Shown: positions 60,469-64,000 of the stretch, one piece after another
Layout: each line of letters begins with the position of its first letter
Position numbering within the stretch: the first letter of the stretch is position 1
NCBI RefSeq assembly: GCF_025399195.1
Contig: NW_026252165.1
Span: forward strand, 1-64,000
DNA from: Umbelopsis ramanniana AG
Taxonomy: Eukaryota > Mucoromycota > Umbelopsidomycetes > Umbelopsidales > Umbelopsidaceae
Reading direction: 5' to 3'
DNA: 64,000 nt
Notes under the pieces: generated by a model
Databases searched by the model: none
What the model was told of the DNA's origin: nothing
The model's input: the letters and a program-made list of their open reading frames with translations, nothing else
Program-made: the position numbers and the translations under genes

Positions 60469-61536
60469 GTGAATGAAGATGGTTGATGATGGATGACCTG
60501 GTGCCGGAGGAGCAAGGCTGGCACACCATCCTTTTAAAATCCTAAAAAAAAAAAAGTTGGCTGGAAACGAATTGATCTTTACAGCTGCTGTCACGTGTAC
60601 TCCATGTCAGAGCTGTATGAGGTTAATAGGCTATGTTCGTACATGATCGCTGTTTCTCCGGTATCAAGAGCCTCCTTGGCCATCCCATGCGTTATATTAT
60701 GGCTCTTCTGCTTATAGTACTCACCTTTCGAACCTGTTCGCTGACAGTGAGTAATGAAGCGGCATATGAAATGCGTACCCCATTGAGAATACAAATCCAG
60801 TTGGGGCGGTTGGTATCAAGGTCCGCTGAATTGAGGAAAAGCAAGATGCAAACCTGAGAGTGTTTATTATTTTTTTGCAAAAATCAATTGCTTGTAAATA
60901 GAATGGCAAATGATTTGATTTTGTATCCGTGCTAATGTAGTAGTATACCAGTGAAGGCATTTGTTGTTCTGACTGATCACATCATCCTCCTCGCTGGGAA
61001 GGAAATGAAAGCCCACTGTGAACAGCTTGTTTACCTACTGTGAACAGCTTGTTGTTTGCCGTATTTCTCCGGAATTAAACTTTGCAAAAATCATTGAAGC
61101 TGGTTAGCAGATAAGCAATAGGCTACTTTATATGCCATGTTAGGGTCAGGTGGAAGGAATACCGCTAAGGAAAAAATAAACAAAAACCCTGCACCTGATG
61201 GATATGTTAAAAGCGTATATAAATTCATTCAGTTGTACGCAGATGGGTCAATACTTTGGCGTTGAAGCTTAGCATGCATCCACCAAAGGGTTCTGGGGTA
61301 CAATGGGTAGCTTACAAAAACGAGGCTTCAAGCAATTGTGATTAATGTAAAAAATGCCGTTGACTGCAAGACAATAATGTCAAGTGCACGAAAAAAGGTT
61401 TATTACTGTAGGTGCTAATATTAAGAAGTATTTGTTGCTGGGAACAAATTTTTTTATACAATGTTGGAAAGTGTTCAGCGGGCTTCCATGCTGAAGAGGT
61501 ATAGTCATATTGGTCATTCATTCAGGATTACTTCGA
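60469..61536. other. intergenic
   Basis: Aminotransferase promoter and further DNA with a direct repeat of about 18 bp (TGTGAACAGCTTGTT at 61017 and 61039). No gene seen. Confidence 0.4.
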
Positions 61537-61668
61537 CTATCGCTTGCAAGAGGGGCAACCGTCTCTATGGAAGTAGTAAATGCGATGGCTGTGACAGTAA
61601 CTTGTCGACTCTCGAGTAGTGACAGGAGGCTGATTGCGTAGAGGAGTAGTTGGAAGCTTTGGTGCCAT
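61537..61668 (-). CDS. candidate 43-aa mini-protein with CxHxH...CPSC pattern
   Basis: A short open frame that begins MAPKLPTTPLRNQPPVTTRE and ends in a Cys/His-rich tail, SYCHSHRIYYFHRDGCPSCK. The four Cys/His positions could bind a metal. A TATATAA box lies about 65 bp upstream on the same strand, the usual distance in this window. It stands alone in 2.9 kb of otherwise empty DNA. Function unknown; it is too short for routine gene calling. The evidence is the TATA box, the start and the composition. Confidence 0.5.
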   Translation of the reverse strand: MAPKLPTTPLRNQPPVTTRESTSYCHSHRIYYFHRDGCPSCKR

Positions 61669-61730
61669 GATTTATGGTGTTTACAATGCCAGTTTTGATG
61701 TAGGCTGAATTGCGTGCAAATTGGCTTCCT

Positions 61731-61738
61731 TTATATAA
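61731..61738 (-). promoter_or_regulatory. TATA box of the 43-aa gene
   Basis: The minus strand reads TTTATATAA about 65 bp upstream of the ATG at 61668. Confidence 0.45.
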
Positions 61739-61740
61739 AC

Positions 61741-63411
61741 GAGAGAAGTGGCAGCTAGCCGGTCATGCTAATAAAGAAATTATACTGAAAACGGCATCGG
61801 ATTTGTTGTACTACGGGATAAACAGCTCCCCTTGAGATGAAGAATGCGGAGGGTAGAAAAAAAATATAGCCTCTCATGACCCTCTCTCCAAGTTCAGTAT
61901 CGAATACAACCATTGTGGAATATTTTCCCCACACCCACGCATATCGTTTTATTTTGTTCTTTATTTTTCGCTCACTCTCATTTACCCCGCATTCGAATCG
62001 TTTTACAACCCCCACTTTAGGTTGTATACAACAACACCCTGATTCAAGGCACACTACTCGCTTGCGTGAATTCTCGGCGTGACCAAGTAAGGCACCACTC
62101 ACTCATGCAGAAAAATCCATCAGTGAAAATTGTCCTGATCATCGGTTTGCCTGCATTAAGTTATCCCTGAAAGTGCCAAAGAGCAAACATAATAGTTATG
62201 TTATTCAATTACACGTTCAACACTATGTTTTGAATCAAATCAAGGTTAGATTATACGGTCAAGGAATTACCTTTTTGTTTTTTTGTGTTTTAAAGCTAGA
62301 CTTGGTTTCATTATGGTACGCTAAAACACAATAACAACAGCTGTGACGTTGGTTCAATGCGGCTAGTGGTTAGCCAATGTGATAAAGTCATTGGTTGTGA
62401 CATACCAAACGACAAGTTGAATTGTTAATTGCGTTACGGGCGAGGCGTTTTTAGGTTGTTAACACCAACGTCAAGAAAGCATGACGGCTGTCAAATTGAT
62501 GGCAGACAAGTCACGCTTTGTACCTGGCTTGTCTTGCATTGCAGTAGGTTATACTATTATTACAATCAGGTGGGGGATGCTTATTTGGAAGATGTGCGTA
62601 AATTGCTATATGCTGAAATAGGGTCCGTTAATGAGAAACAATGTGCAAATTGACCTGTCAAGAATGACTGCCAAAAAAAAAATTAAAATGTTCATCAACC
62701 AAATAACCATCAGTCACTCACAACGAATACAAAAATTTCGAATCTAACCTGCCTGTTCGTTTTGCTCACGGGACCGTCGCTTCTTTGGTAATCATAACAT
62801 ACATACCTTTGTAAGATGTGACATCCACGATGTACAAGTACAATTCGAACGTCATCGATCACGGCTTTGAATTTAGGGTTTTCTATAGAGTTCCCCCTTG
62901 CCGCCGTGAACGGTACGCTCAAACTATTGGACAATGGTCTGGCATTGATCGATCCAATAAAACTCCGTTAAATTTCCTGCTCCATTGATTTGTCAGTGAG
63001 TCAATGTGTTGAACAGTGCAATGCAGGCAGTGCAAGACATACGAAATGCTTATAGTCAAACTTTGACCACTTGAAGGTAAGACGTAATTATGAAATGCTT
63101 GTACAAACAGCTTATTCCAATCATTTGAAAATGAAAGAACATATGTGGCATTATCACATCCTACCGTGAACGGCCTTAATATTGCAATATGTTCGCTCCC
63201 ACTGATAGAGCACATCATGAAATAATGCTTGTAGCTATTCAATTTTTCCTACCACTGAATTTGTAATAACACCGGTTCTAGTACTTTCCAATCATACGCA
63301 ATTGCTTGAACCGAGACATGTGACTGAAACCCAGATAGGTTGCGGTCAAATTAATTGCCTGCATACGTAAGCTGTTCCTTGAAGTCAACTACTCTTTCTA
63401 CTTGGACATTG
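61741..63411. other. 1.7-kb intergenic region
   Basis: Open frames at 61755-62102 (-), 62429-62653 (+) and 62919-63242 (-) show no recognisable domain. I see no RNA gene or transposon. The last 100 bp are the upstream region of the UBL-WLM gene. Confidence 0.35.
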
Positions 63412-64000
63412 ATGACCAACAACATAATATCATTTCAAATCTCATTCAAAGGAACCATATACTCCGTCCAAAAGTGGAATGCCGAAAGCACCATCGAGGA
63501 ATTGAAGTTGCATGTGCAAGATTTGACCGGAGTGCCTGTTGAGCGCCAAAAACTAATGTACAAAGGTCTGCTGAAAGATAATGCTCAAACTTTGGTCAAC
63601 GCAAAAATACAGGATGGAGTCAAGATCATGTTAATTGGAAGTAAGGATGAAGATATACGCCAGGTGCAGGAGATTGATAAACGGGTCGATCGCATCCGGA
63701 CTACCCCGGTGCGAAAGGTGAAAGCATTCAAGAGTGGACCCAACAAAGATGATATACGCTACAACTTTCACAAGATAACTGTCATTGAAGAGTTCCCCGA
63801 GCCGGAAAAAGCTAGGAAACTTTTGGAACGCTTACGAGACGATAGAGGAGTATGTTTTCGCTCTGAATGATGTTGTAACTTTTTGAGTTTCGTCATCTTA
63901 ACACTTTTCCAACTCTTTTAGGTTCGGCATGTTATGAAGCAGTATCAGTGGTCAGTGGGTGAACTTACCGAATTGACACCATTTGAACGCACAATCCTGG
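63412..64000 (+). CDS. ubiquitin-like plus WLM-domain metalloprotease, 5' part (cut by window edge)
   Basis: The first exon (63412-63849) and part of the second (63922-64000, phase 0) are present; the rest is off the right edge. Residues 1-75 are a ubiquitin-like domain (ESTIEELKLHVQDLTGVPVE, RQKLMYKGLLKDNAQTL, MLIGSK). A linker follows, then KARKLLERLRDDRG-VRHVMKQYQW and VGELTELTPFE, the start of a WLM (Wss1-like) domain. The family is related to SPRTN/Wss1 DNA-protein-crosslink proteases. The zinc HExxH motif would lie outside the window. The start is the ATG giving MTNNIISFQISFKG; the open frame upstream has no ATG. Confidence 0.85.

Overview
The window is nuclear DNA of a filamentous, early-diverging fungus, most likely Mucoromycota (Mucorales-type). 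The genes carry many short GT-AG introns (about 45-100 nt) and encode fungal/animal-type proteins: a Cch1 calcium channel, Hrd1, Qri7, Hus1, a GT49 glycosyltransferase and a UBL-WLM protease. The decayed transposons (Tc1/mariner-like with an HTH N-terminus, Ty3/gypsy, Fanzor) are of kinds common in that phylum. No species is claimed. I re-joined the exons by eye. For every multi-exon model given as complete, the exon lengths add up to a multiple of three.

Layout. 1-1265 (-): 5' part of a gene resembling fungal rvt, a domesticated reverse-transcriptase-related cellular gene. 1.3-5.9 kb: gene-poor AT-rich DNA with a decayed Ty3/gypsy tail and a tRNA-His. 5.9-8.9 kb (+): DHX35 RNA helicase. 9.7-15.7 kb (-): a very large ankyrin-repeat protein that I join through a 78-nt intron to a downstream HET-domain exon, giving a 1978-aa ANK-HET protein. 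15.9-20.0 kb (-): QRI7, then HRD1. 20.2-28.5 kb (+): CCH1 with 25 exons, divergent from HRD1. 28.9-33.6 kb: a transposon graveyard. It holds a broken Fanzor (TnpB-like nuclease) gene split by a rearranged Ty3/gypsy remnant, with the N-terminal part of a Tc1-like transposase upstream. 34-64 kb: ordinary gene-dense DNA with MTFP1, SPE2, a GT49 glycosyltransferase, HUS1, a hotdog thioesterase, MPDU1, 3-hydroxyacyl-CoA dehydrogenase, an MDR oxidoreductase, CZIB, alanine aminotransferase, a TTP-type CCCH protein, an unknown gene, a fold-type-I aminotransferase, a 43-aa mini-gene and the start of a UBL-WLM metalloprotease.

The genes are mostly unrelated housekeeping functions. Themes that recur are ER quality control, glycosylation and calcium (HRD1, MPDU1, GT49, CCH1), mitochondria (QRI7, MTFP1, thioesterase, HADH) and genome maintenance (HUS1, UBL-WLM). 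The most unusual content is the ANK-HET protein with recently homogenised repeats, the Fanzor/gypsy/Tc1 nest, and the rvt-like gene at the left edge.
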